Source of the DNA: Heterostelium multicystogenum
Lineage: Eukaryota > Evosea > Eumycetozoa > Acytosteliales > Acytosteliaceae
Assembly (NCBI GenBank): GCA_003667245.1
Contig: RCNN01000076.1
Span: 34,776 to 98,775, forward strand
Length of the DNA stretch: 64,000 nt
Direction: 5' to 3'
Shown piece after piece: positions 51,784-62,539 of this stretch; position 1 is the stretch's first letter; each line of letters opens with the position of its first letter. A program made the position numbers and the translations under genes. The notes under the pieces were generated by a model that saw only the letters and a program-made list of their open reading frames with translations, searched no databases and was not told the DNA's origin.

Positions 51784-52366
51784 TTTCTTCGACTTTACTT
51801 TTAAATAGTTTATTTATATAATAATAATTTGGTAAATATAGTTAATAAAATATATTGAATTAAATAAATACAATGTATTAATAGTATTAATAAGGTTTAT
51901 AATCACTCAAATTTATAAATATTAAATGTAATTAAAATATTAAATCATCAAAAAAGTTATTAAATGATCGTATAGAGCTTTGGAGCTTGATGAGTTCTAT
52001 TAATAGATGATAGTAACAAATATATTTGAATAGAGCAATAAAGAAATACTGTGTTGCTTTATTTTAAAAATATTTGTGTGTTTAATTAATTTGAAATTTT
52101 GTGGTTGTGTGATGATCAAATTATTCAGTTTTACATTTAAAATTACATGGGTAGTACAATGATGAAGGTATTTCACCAATTATAAAGGGATCAAACAACA
52201 CATTTATTTATCAATATACAAATGGAAATGACCTTATGATATTCAATGTTATAACACATTTAAGAACTCAAATGGTTCTCAATTCACACATATCTAATCT
52301 GTAATCATTTATTTGAATAAAATATATATATATTATTGTGGTGGTCATTCATAAAGTTTACTTTTT

Positions 52367-52424
52367 TGGTAACTATGAAATCAGATTGAAATAATGAACC
52401 AAAGTAAATGATTAGGTGACTCTG
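52367..52424 (+). repeat. Dispersed repeat, copy 3
   Basis: Matches 49551-49610 over about 58 bases with a few differences, and 40887-40917 in reverse orientation over the last 31. It lies about 600 bases upstream of gene B. Confidence 0.7.
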
Positions 52425-52757
52425 TGTTCATCTAGTTTAACTATTTTTGAATACCATCTTATGGTATGGGGTTTACATATGTTATAAGTGTTGTTAAGGT
52501 TAATAGAGATGTTATTTAATAACAAATAGGGTGAGCATATAATTCTAAATATGAATAACATTCTTTTATCCTAGTCATCTTTTTTTTAAACACTTTTACA
52601 ATTGATCTCATTAGATGTGATATAATCCCTATATCTTAAACAAATCTATTATTATAAAATATGGTAATTCAAAGGTAGGTGATGTTATAATTGTCATTTT
52701 ATTTTACAAGAATTGATTAAAATAATGGCTTTTAATGTGCAGATACAATAGATGTGT

Positions 52758-52826
52758 GCTTAATGTATAATTAGTCTTCAATTTATCTTTATATATTATA
52801 AATTGAAGACAAATTATACATTAAGC
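52758..52826. repeat. Long near-perfect hairpin, 28-bp stem
   Basis: Bases 52758-52785 are the reverse complement of 52799-52826 with one mismatch, separated by a 13-base loop. The arm begins GCTTAATGTATAATTAGTCT. The stem is far longer than chance pairing in AT-rich DNA would give; it could be a small-RNA precursor or a foldback transposon remnant. Confidence 0.85.
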
Positions 52827-53734
52827 ATAATATATTAAAAGTTGTAAAGTAGAACAATGTGGTGACATAGTGTTAGTTTTAAAAATATTACATTATAATA
52901 ATAACTACCTAAAAACATATAATAAAAAATAGAGTATAATAAATATTGTGTAAGAGAGTCAATTGATTGTTTTTTTTTAGTTCCAACATCACTGTAGAAT
53001 GATATATTATTAAAAATTGATTATTCGGAAATTATTTACAATTATTTTAGTACTCATCATGAGTCCATCATTTTCTTTATTAACATTATTCCATATTAAT
53101 TATATTTCATTTTAAAATTAAAAATTTATGATCAAATTCCTGAGTTGATTTTGATGTTGGGTTTGTTTTAATTATAGGTATTTAAAGATTATTTATAAAT
53201 ACAAAAATTAAAACTTTCATGAAAGTTTTTGTAAACTATGGATTGATAACTTTTTACTTTTGTTAATACTATTTAAATTGAATAGAATTAACAAAAAATA
53301 CTATGTATTTTTTAATAGGATTTATATGTATCATAAATCTATGAATTCCATACCTCTATCAAAATAGTTCTTATAAATATATTTATATTAAAGAACTTGA
53401 ATGAAACCAATGAAAAATTGCATAACCCTTATAATATTAGATTCATTCAACTTGATATAATTGTTTCTCATCTTAATGTTTTTAAAGAGATAATCTATTT
53501 AGAATTTATAAAAATATTATAAGTTATTCCATTTGATTTAAAGTATTAGAACTTAGTATTGATATGGTGAAATTTTTAGATTTAAATTCAAATCTTTGAG
53601 ATTATTATTCAAGAGAGTAATTAGTAATGACATATAAACAAATAAAAGTTATAATGTAACTTCTTAAACAAGTACTTATAAATATATAAGAAGTAAATCA
53701 TACTTTAAAATTTAATTCAATTGAATAACCATAA

Positions 53735-55058
53735 ATGGAAAAGGTGTAAGTATAATTGAATAGTAATATTATATTAAAAACTATTAACTTTTATTTAATA
53801 AGAAAACAAAAAAAAGTATTGATTATTGGTGGGGGACTTGGTGGATTGGTTTTAGCTAATTGTTTGATTAAAAATGGAAATAATCAAATTGAGGTTCAAG
53901 TGTTTGAAAGAGACACTTCTCCTGTTACAAGATCACAAGGTTATATTATAACTTTAAATTCTCATACTATCAATATCCTTAGATCATCAATTCCGGAGGA
54001 GAAAATTTTAGAGTTAGAGAAAATATTTATTCCTGACCAACTCTATTTTACTGATAGAAATTTTAAACCAATCATAAACTTTACCCCTAAAAATAGAAAA
54101 ACTGTTTCTAGATCGGATCTCAGAAGAATTTTGATGACGGGAATCAATGTAAATTTTGGAAAGAGATTTATTCGTTATGAAGAAGATGAAAATGGAGTTA
54201 CTGCTTTCTTTGAAGATGGAACTACTGCTCATGGTGATATCTTGGTTGGTGCTGATGGTTCAAAATCAACTGTTCGAAAACAAAAGATACCTAACTCTGC
54301 ACTTGAAGATGTTAATGTCTATAGATTCCAAGCTTTAATCCCAAATGTTCCTCATGAAATTTTAAACTTCATATTTAAAATTCCTACAGCTATAATTATA
54401 AAAAGTCTTGGAATCAATAGGAATACTTGTAAATTTGGAAGAACTAAATCAATTGAAGAAGCAGTTGGACTTGGATTAGATTCCAACGAAGAGGATATTA
54501 TTAATATAGAAGGAAATGGAGAAATGTTATTACTCATATATGAGTTTAGACCTGATCCAAACTCATCACTACCAGAAGGAAAAGAAGAGATGTTGGAAAG
54601 TCTTAGAAGTGGAACCAGAGATTTTCATGAAATAGTTTCAAGAATTTTAAATGAATTCGCAAGACCAGAACATATTGTTGAATCATCCCCTGTTTCTATA
54701 ACCCAATCTTCCACTTTTTACAAAGTGTACAACTTCAAAGGTTACTTTAGTGGGAGATAGTGTTCATACAATGACTCCACATTTAGGTCTCGGTGCAAAT
54801 ACAGCCATAAAAAATGCTTCTGAGCTTGCCATTTCCATTGTCAACATATATGTTCATGGACATCCACTCATTGAGACTTTGGAGTCATATGAAAGTGGAA
54901 TGATTTCTCGTGGATTTAAAGCAAGAGACATGAGCAGAGAAAGCACCGAAAGACTGTACTCTAAAAAACTAGGGAAAGTAGGAGAGCTGATTAGAAATAC
55001 CATGTTGAAGCTCATCGTTAGATTAATGGACTCAGGACTAATTAAACTTCCCAACTAA
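53735..55058 (+). CDS. FAD-dependent monooxygenase (group A flavoprotein hydroxylase)
   Basis: Class A flavin monooxygenases hydroxylate or epoxidise small organic substrates with NAD(P)H and O2. Seen in order: the dinucleotide fold VLIIGGGLGGLVLANCLI, the FAD motif DILVGADGSKSTVR (the DG motif), and TLVGDSVHTMTPHLGLGAN (the GD motif that also binds FAD), followed by a helical C-terminus. A tiny first exon (MEKV, 53735-53745) joins across the intron 53746-53802. One extra A near 54740 breaks the frame just before the GD motif. Length near 420 residues is normal. Substrate cannot be inferred. Only 36 bases separate its end from the convergent ERGIC3 gene. Confidence 0.88.
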
Positions 55059-55094
55059 TTGGGTACTTATTGTTCTATAGGCTATTTATTTCTT

Positions 55095-56279
55095 TTATTT
55101 ATTCTTTTTATTTGTAATAATCTTTAATAAAACAGAATATATTATACCAAATACTACATACATTCCTCCACCAATGGCGCAAACTGAAGTTATTAATTCT
55201 ACAAAAGGTTTAGATGATTGATCGACCTCAATCATGAGTGGCGATAGATCGTATTTAAAGTAGATTCCGGGCGCAGTGTGACCAGCAATGACACCCTTGT
55301 ACTCTGTGGTGAATGAATATTGATTTGTTTCTAAAACATAGTCGTTCTGACGGTAGATGGTTGGTACCACCTTGATGTAGTAAGTTTGCAAACCTAGTCC
55401 GTGTGTGAGAATACCGTATCCCTCAAGTGGATTGATCAATCCTTCGACGTGATTGCCAAATGAAAACTGGTGAATGTGATGGGAGATGTTGAATTTGTGA
55501 ATACGGGAAAGCATATCTTGAGTGTAGTAGTGTTCGTGGTGAGTGTGTCCATGTGAGTGGTCGTCTGCGGCCTTACCGGCGAGAATGTGAATGTCACCCT
55601 TCATCTTTTGCACCCAGAGTGTTCCGTAGATACGGCAACCTTCGCCGTCAGCCTCTGGGTCGCGGATCAAGCATTGTGGTGCATTGTCTGCATGATGTTG
55701 TGGAATCTTGTTGGAACGATAGAACTCACGAAGGTCGTCGCACGAGTTACAACAACGCTTTGGATAGAGAATTGCGTACTTTGAGTTAGCAGGCAGTTTG
55801 CAGCTAACGCATTCGAAGAAGCCTGGTGGTGGATTCGAAGGGTCGAGCACCACACCGTTACGATCCAAACGCTCACGCACAATCTGGTAAGAGGCGTCCT
55901 TGATGGGACGACCATCGATTCCGTCAACCGATTCTACATTGATGTCGGAACAAACCAGACTCGGGAAGTGAATATCGATATTGATAAGCATTCGATTGCC
56001 ACGAGTGACATCAACCTTCAGCGAGTGGTCACGAATCGGAAAAGTATAGTAGTAGAGTTCCGAAGTCAAGAGGAACAGCGTAAATAGAATGCAAATGGCA
56101 GTGACAGCACCACCGTATACAGTCTTCTGGAGTGGTACGCTATCGTCCAGCTTGGGATAGAAGTCAAAGAGCTTGATTGTCTCCAGCCATGGTTTTTTCT
56201 CTTGAAATCCACCACCTATCGATCGACTGTTTCTAGATGATTGACCAAAGCTTTGATCATTATTACTAAACGATTGCAT
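55095..56279 (-). CDS. ergic3: ERGIC3/Erv46 (ER-Golgi cargo receptor)
   Basis: Membrane protein cycling between ER and Golgi in COPII vesicles, partner of Erv41/ERGIC2. Single uninterrupted exon of 394 codons, close to the usual 383-415. N-terminal part LFDFYPKLDDSVPLQKTVYG precedes the first membrane segment (AVTAICILFTLFLLTSELYYY). The luminal domain has INIDIHFPSLVCSDINVESV, cysteine pairs CVSC and CCNSC, CRIYGTLWVQKMKGDIHI and a His-rich loop. A second membrane segment (ITSVCAIGGGMYVVFGIIYS) ends in a short basic tail. This gene shows no frameshift, in contrast to many neighbours. Confidence 0.95.
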   Translation of the reverse strand: MQSFSNNDQSFGQSSRNSRSIGGGFQEKKPWLETIKLFDFYPKLDDSVPLQKTVYGGAVTAICILFTLFLLTSELYYYTFPIRDHSLKVDVTRGNRMLINIDIHFPSLVCSDINVESVDGIDGRPIKDASYQIVRERLDRNGVVLDPSNPPPGFFECVSCKLPANSKYAILYPKRCCNSCDDLREFYRSNKIPQHHADNAPQCLIRDPEADGEGCRIYGTLWVQKMKGDIHILAGKAADDHSHGHTHHEHYYTQDMLSRIHKFNISHHIHQFSFGNHVEGLINPLEGYGILTHGLGLQTYYIKVVPTIYRQNDYVLETNQYSFTTEYKGVIAGHTAPGIYFKYDLSPLMIEVDQSSKPFVELITSVCAIGGGMYVVFGIIYSVLLKIITNKKNK

Positions 56280-57751
56280 TACTACTACTCAATCTTTATA
56301 ATAATAATAATAATAACAACAACAATAGCAATAACTATAATCTTTCTATTCTTTTATATTCTATTCTACTGAATACATATGTACAAGTCAACCCCCACTT
56401 TAAATTAAAAAAAACAACAACCCTTTAAACTTTGACTCAGCACAACACAAACATCAAAATTCAAAATCATTATTTTGTTTTTTTTTAATTAGAAAGTCAG
56501 ACAAAGAGAAGTTATACAAAACTATAACTGTAGTATGTTAACTACAAAACTTTTTATAGTTTGTTCTATTATTCTCCTGCTGCTATTGTTATAGATCCAT
56601 CATATTCTTCATGACTTCTTGACTTCTTGACTTCTTGAATTCTTTCAAGTATTACATATTTGCCTGTAAGGAGGAATTGGATTGAATACTGTCAGTTAGC
56701 ATCTGATCTATATATTCTAATAGTAGGTAGTTAGATAATGTTCATTTCAAGCTGCACTCTTTTGTACCATTTGGTATTTGATGATCGATGCTGAGCTTAA
56801 CAATCTAATGACCATAAGTTAACTGCTTGCAGTTCTTAGTTTGTGTATAATTATCATAGAATTGCAAGGTAAGTAAATATCTTACTTTTCATTCGACACT
56901 TAATAAGTAAAAATATGATAGCAATATAAAAGATCACTTTTATCTGTTTTGTTAAACAGTTCATTTTATTTTAATACCGTTCTGGTGGTGGTGTTTACCA
57001 CAACTCGTTTCATATTTCAAAACATAAATAGTTGCAATAATGTGAATTACTACGTTTTGGTAGCAAGGTTTTGTGTTTTTTCCTTGGATGTGGGTGCTGG
57101 CTGATAAAGATATTATTTGCATGCATTTTGATAGGTTTGATTGGTCTGGTTCCTTTTTTTTTTGACAAAAGAACCGTTTTAAAAGGGTATGATTGTGTCG
57201 TTTGGAATGAGATAATGATTATGGAGTGTATTGTACTGTTCTATTAGCCGAAACAGGGTAGATTGGTTAAATATTCTGGTTCAGCTCCTTTGAGATACAC
57301 TTCACTAAGATACTGATAGTTCATAGCTAATTCATGAAGCATACATACCATCCATTACTCAAAGAAGAAGTAACTTAGTAGCAAGATCTAAAGAAGATAG
57401 CAATCATCACTCAAAAGCAATGAAATTCAGTTATATTTAGAATTACTCTAATAGGCAATAGCTGAAGGAGGATTGCAATTAATCGATCTGGATTGTGGTC
57501 ATGATCAATCACAGCCTAATCATGTGCGAATCCAATTCTCAACAATAACAGCAATGTTCAAATTAATTAATAATATACTATGCGTGTTGTCATTTTACTA
57601 AACTAGATATTTAGGAACAAAATTTAATTAAAAATAGTTTTGAGATGTCTGTCAATGATATTGATATTGGGTTGACAGGTTTAGTTGTGTTTTGCTTGTT
57701 TTCTCATTGCTTCATACACCGGCAACTAACTAACTAATTGAGAACCTCCTT

Positions 57752-57768
57752 CAACACACCACCACACC
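57752..57768. promoter_or_regulatory. C/A-rich G-box-like element
   Basis: CAACACACCACCACACC resembles the C/A-rich elements bound by GBF in developmental promoters of Dictyostelium. Similarity by eye only. Confidence 0.35.
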
Positions 57769-58308
57769 AAAAAATGCAAATAAACAAAGCAATGATCAGT
57801 TCAGTACTGTACTGGTGAAGAGCAATGAGAGATTAGTTGAGTGCGAATAAAAGTATATTTATTGTGGTGGCTTGACGGATGGTGACTGGTGAGGTGGAGT
57901 GTGAAGATGGGTTTGTGGTTGGTTATTAAACTACTGGTATGTCAACTTGATGCTCGACTTTTACATAATTTCAGATTGTTTGGTGATTTTGTGTGAAATT
58001 TTGACTGGAGCAATAGCCAAAAACAAAACACTAAACCTTTTTTTGCTCTTAGTCAATCAATTTTTTTTTCAAAAATGTGATTGGTGCTAATTTGGTGTTG
58101 ATAGGATTCATGCGCTAAAAAACAGAAATTGCAAAAACAGAAAAGAAAAATACTATTATGAAATCTTAGTTTAAAAACATAGTGTTACGATGGATGGGTA
58201 TCAAATGATTCGATAACTCACCAATGAATATCTACGGGTCAAGGAGGAGAGGTTGAAGTTTGGAACATCAAATCAAAGCTGATGGGCATGCATTAACCAT
58301 AGTATTGG

Positions 58309-58494
58309 TTGAGCACCAAAGATAATTTGTGGAGGACTATTCTGAGACATCTCAAGAAAGCTGTAGGCATGGTTGGAGATGAAAAGTTAGACGTGATATA
58401 TGGAGAGGTTAACAATCAGAGGAGCATCATCCCAACATTTACACATAAACCTATAGAGATAATTATAAATATAAGTCTTTATTTATTATTATAA
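58309..58494 (+). other. Coding-like orphan segment, unidentified
   Basis: A 61-codon open frame in a locally GC-richer block encodes LWRTILRHLKKAVGMVGDEK followed by LDVIYGEVNNQRS. No family recognised, no neighbouring exon with the same character. Could be a gene relic or chance. Confidence 0.25.
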
Positions 58495-58701
58495 AAATCT
58501 ATCATCAATTTTTAGTTTTATAAGAGTTATCTTTGCATTGTTAATTAATTAGACAGTCTGATCATAGCGAATCTTTGAAATTCCCAAAATAAGAAATCAC
58601 CAAAATAAAATGTTCGTTTTCTAGATATATTTCATCACAAATAACCTAATAGATTTAAATCTTATTTAATCATAATAACAATCATAATCACATCCTAGAC
58701 T

Positions 58702-58749
58702 CAATATCCAATATCCAATATCCAATATCCAATATCCAATATCCAATAT
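58702..58749. repeat. Heptamer tandem repeat (AATATCC)n
   Basis: Roughly seven exact copies of a seven-base unit in a row, in non-coding DNA. Confidence 0.9.
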
Positions 58750-59531
58750 ATTGAATAATATTAATAATATTTTAATTATTAAATTGGAATAAATATCCAA
58801 CAATTAAATTTGTATAAATAGGAATAGGAATAGGACTATCTGGACGTTCACTCACTTATTCATTCAATCCAATCAATTAATTAATCAATCAACCAAGCCA
58901 CCATTCCATCTACATTGATGAATAGTCATCTTATTTAACCCAATATAATACGAACAAGTAATCAATCAACGTCTTTTTTATTAATATTTGGAATTATTAT
59001 AACTTTCATTGCTCCTTTGATAATACCTTACATTATATATATATCCCCCAATTAGGAAGGAATTAAATTTATTATTGTAATTGTTTTTAAAATTAAAAGT
59101 TTAATTAGTATTACATTGGTATCTGTTAATTTAAATATCCATTAACAAGCCCATTACTTTATTATTTATTCGATACTCTTTACAAAATTGTTTACTCTGC
59201 AATAGAATTTCGACAAGATTAGTATTCAATCAATTTTATATAGTATAAATTCATTGCCAGCACCAACTTCCATATCAGAGAAGCATACATAGAATAGAAA
59301 CTCTAGTTAAGTAAGAAGTAACACCATCATTGCAACATCTTCCATCAGCAACTGAAAGTACAACTATCACCTCCAACCGCTCCTCTCGCTACCAGGTGTG
59401 TCCGAAACCATCAGATTATTCATTTCAATTTTAAAATCAAGATGTAAGTATATTATAACAATATCAATGCTGCCCAATACCTTTTAAATCATCGTAATCA
59501 CTATTTTAAATATATTGCTTCACAATCAATA

Positions 59532-59552
59532 GGTGGGCGTGGTTATCACCAC
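59532..59552. promoter_or_regulatory. G-box-like inverted pair
   Basis: GGTGGGCGTGG followed closely by ATCACCAC, so G-rich and C-rich half-sites face each other. GBF-type sites are a candidate explanation. Confidence 0.3.
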
Positions 59553-60050
59553 ATAGAATTTCAATTCGTATTGTATTAAATTGTATTGTAATGTTATATA
59601 TGTTGTTATGTTTTTCTCCCACTCTCTCTATTAATGATAGGGTTTCTAAGAATTGGCAACTATTTATACCAACGATCAACATTTCAATCATACCAATTGA
59701 ATTTAAATTCACTATCTCTCTCTTCAATATTTAAAGTAAAGTAAATCAATTTTATTAAACTATTCATATTTAAAAGGAAGCATAACTTATTTCTTCTAGG
59801 TGGTGTGTAATTTGATTTGATTACATCACTACAGTACTTCAATAGCAAGTGTGGAAGTGAACTGGTTGGTGTTTATTTCATTGTGGTATGAAAAGAAATC
59901 AAGCACAAGTGTTTAATTTTGATTGCAATAGACTACACCTTCTTCTTTGCATTCATCACTTTAAATGCAATTCACACACATGTCTAACGCACATATCTTA
60001 TTACTCCAACCAGTCAACCTTTATAGAAAATCAAGTTTCCTCACAACATC

Positions 60051-60088
60051 TGGTGTGTATTATTTAGTACTGGGCGTGTGGGTGTGTT
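60051..60088. promoter_or_regulatory. G-box-like cluster
   Basis: TGGTGTGTAT at 60051 and TGGGCGTGTGGGTGTGTT at 60071. The second contains overlapping GTGTG cores as in GBF-bound G-boxes. Confidence 0.4.
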
Positions 60089-60707
60089 ATAACCTTTGAT
60101 AATCAAATTGATTATTTTAAACCCAATATCTGTGTTAGTCATGCCATCATCGGAGTGCATGAAACACATAACCACACATGAATCAACACACCACGCAACA
60201 ATCATACAACCTACCACACAACACCCACGACAGTGGTAATAATATTAAAGGTGACTGTAATTGTGTGTTGTTTCGTGTGTGTGATCGCTGTTGTTTGTTG
60301 TGCTGGTGTAGTTGGTGTTGTTGTTGTTGTTGTTGGATAGATTAAACGGTTGAAATCATATGCTTGGAAATGATTACTACAGCAGACCAACATTAACCTC
60401 CATTGATCTGTTTAATAGAATGTGAACACTACAAGGTGCATTGGATTCTCAAAGTTTACTCTGTTAGAATGAAGGGAACCAAGTGAAACCAATTTATCAT
60501 TATTAGTTTTTTTATAGTATTTAGTTGGAAAACATCGCTCTGAAAGAGTTGTATGGTATGGCACTCGACTAGCAGTATTTGTTGTTGCTTCACATAGCTA
60601 TCTCGTGGTGGGTGGTGGTAGCGAAGAGGTGGTGTTCCTTTTGTTGCTGTTTGTTGTAGGTGTTGTTGGTTCAGTTCGTGGTGGTACTGCAGATGCTAAT
60701 AGTAGCA

Positions 60708-60725
60708 GTGGGTGGCACACACCCC
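60708..60725. promoter_or_regulatory. G-box-like palindromic element
   Basis: GTGGGTGGCACACACCCC is close to an inverted repeat of GGGTG, surrounded by further GGTGG-rich sequence at 60605-60690. Confidence 0.35.
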
Positions 60726-62539
60726 ATCTTGACTTCTTTCTTCCACCTAACAAAACAAAGCTGCATTGCTTATTAGCTAGCTAGTAGTGCAATGCATCAG
60801 CAAACACCGATGTTTCGTGCTAATTGTTTTCGTTTTGAAATTCAGTATGTTGTATGGAGCTTGACTCACCAAATTCCACTAACAACATATTGTGTTCCAT
60901 TTTAAAAAATAAACTTTCAAAAAAGAATGTTGGTGCAACAGCAACAAAGCAGAACACCAAACCTAAACATTACAAAAAATTAAAAGAATTTTGAAAGGAA
61001 TACCCAGCCAAATCATCATATTTAAAATATCAAAAGACATCTTTTGATCATTAAATCTAAATTCTCTAGATACAAATATTTAAATACATTTCTACAAAAT
61101 CTTAAATTTCTATTTACTCTCAAGCTATACAAAGGCAATAGTCCATATCTATTTATTTTTATCATAATTTTAAATTTTAAATTTATTATAATAATATATC
61201 TCTATACAGATCGCCATCGACACAATCAGAATTGATTAATCATATCAGTCCATCAATCAATCAATAAATCACATTTAATATAGAATATTTTTAATTTATC
61301 AAACGACCCCAACCACTTCATTGCAAATATCTTCACCACCAATCACTTTCAAGTGTTTTTAATAGCAATATACCAAAATTGAAACTCAAAAATCACTGTC
61401 TAACCATACAACCAAACCACTTTTGCTCGTATTGCACATAATACAAATTATTTTTAAATTGAAATACCACTCTAAAATAGTCAGCCATCAACACTCTATT
61501 CATTGCACTATATTCTTATTTGATTAATATTATCATCGTTCCAACCAATTCCATCCACTTGCAACTTAACAATATCAATCAGTAATTACATCACACAAAC
61601 CATTATATTTATATATATTTGATCAAATACATAAAATACAAAACACATCAAATTCAATCAATCAAATCAGTCAGTCAGTCAATCAGTCAATCAATCAAAT
61701 CTAATCAAATCAATTCATTGTTTTATCTTCTTAATTTGTACAAGTATTTACTTGTTACTCCAATATATTAAATCACTTTATATTTGCTTGTTTACTCGAA
61801 ATAAATTACTCTCTTAGCTCTTTGCTCAACAATAATTACACCAACAACTCAACTTCACAAAAACAATAAAACCAACCAACCACAACCACTCCAATAACCA
61901 TTCCCCACAAATAATCAACAACAGTTCTATTTTACATTGATTGGACAAACTCTGAAAATTCTTTGTGAACCATCCTCCATCACCATTAGCACCCCACCAC
62001 AAAGAAGATCAGACCAAAGCATCAAAATATACCTTTTTTCCACTTGTTTGGTTGTTTGTTATTCTCAATGTTCCACAATCACCACATATCTCGCAATTAA
62101 GTTTTTTTTAAACCTTTATCATATGATTTCTATTATTGTTGTTATCACACAATAATATAATCAAATCGATCCTATCTTTTATATACTATTCCTTCCAGTT
62201 TATTATTTATTTATTTAAATTTTATTTATTAATAGCTTGCCAATAACAGCAACTTTTTCAATTCAAAAAAGGACATTCCGATTCTAGTCTAACCCACCTC
62301 ATCCTCTATTCCCACCATTAAACTACACCATATTTTGTTTCGCTTCATCATAAATTATTATAATATTAATAATAATATGTTTCTCTAATATATTTAATTT
62401 ACAATTTAATTAATTTTAATATAATAAATATATTTTATTTATTTATTATTTATTTATTTATTTATTTAAATTTATAGTTTTTTTTCAATTATTTATTCTC
62501 CCTTAACATTATATCATTTGGAAGTCGACTTTTGAAAAA

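Larger units (their letters stand above)
51784..53734. other. AT-rich intergenic region with repeat and long hairpin
   Basis: Nearly 2 kb between gene B and the monooxygenase gene. It contains dispersed repeat copy 3 and a 28-bp-stem hairpin, both listed. No coding signal. Confidence 0.65.
56280..62539. other. Unusually long intergenic region between ERGIC3 and lipoxygenase
   Basis: About 6.3 kb between two divergent genes, with no convincing coding frame. Base composition alternates between AT-rich blocks and blocks rich in G/T or C/A. The latter hold several G-box-like clusters (listed) similar to binding sites of the dictyostelid developmental factor GBF. A coding-looking fragment at 58309-58494 and a heptamer tandem repeat at 58702 are the other features. 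I read it as a large regulatory region or a site of untranslated RNA. Confidence 0.5.

Noticed and set aside
60165..60340. Apparent large inverted repeat of CA-rich and TG-rich blocks
   Set aside because: The two blocks pair only through short CA/TG runs; no extended register of complementarity was found by eye.
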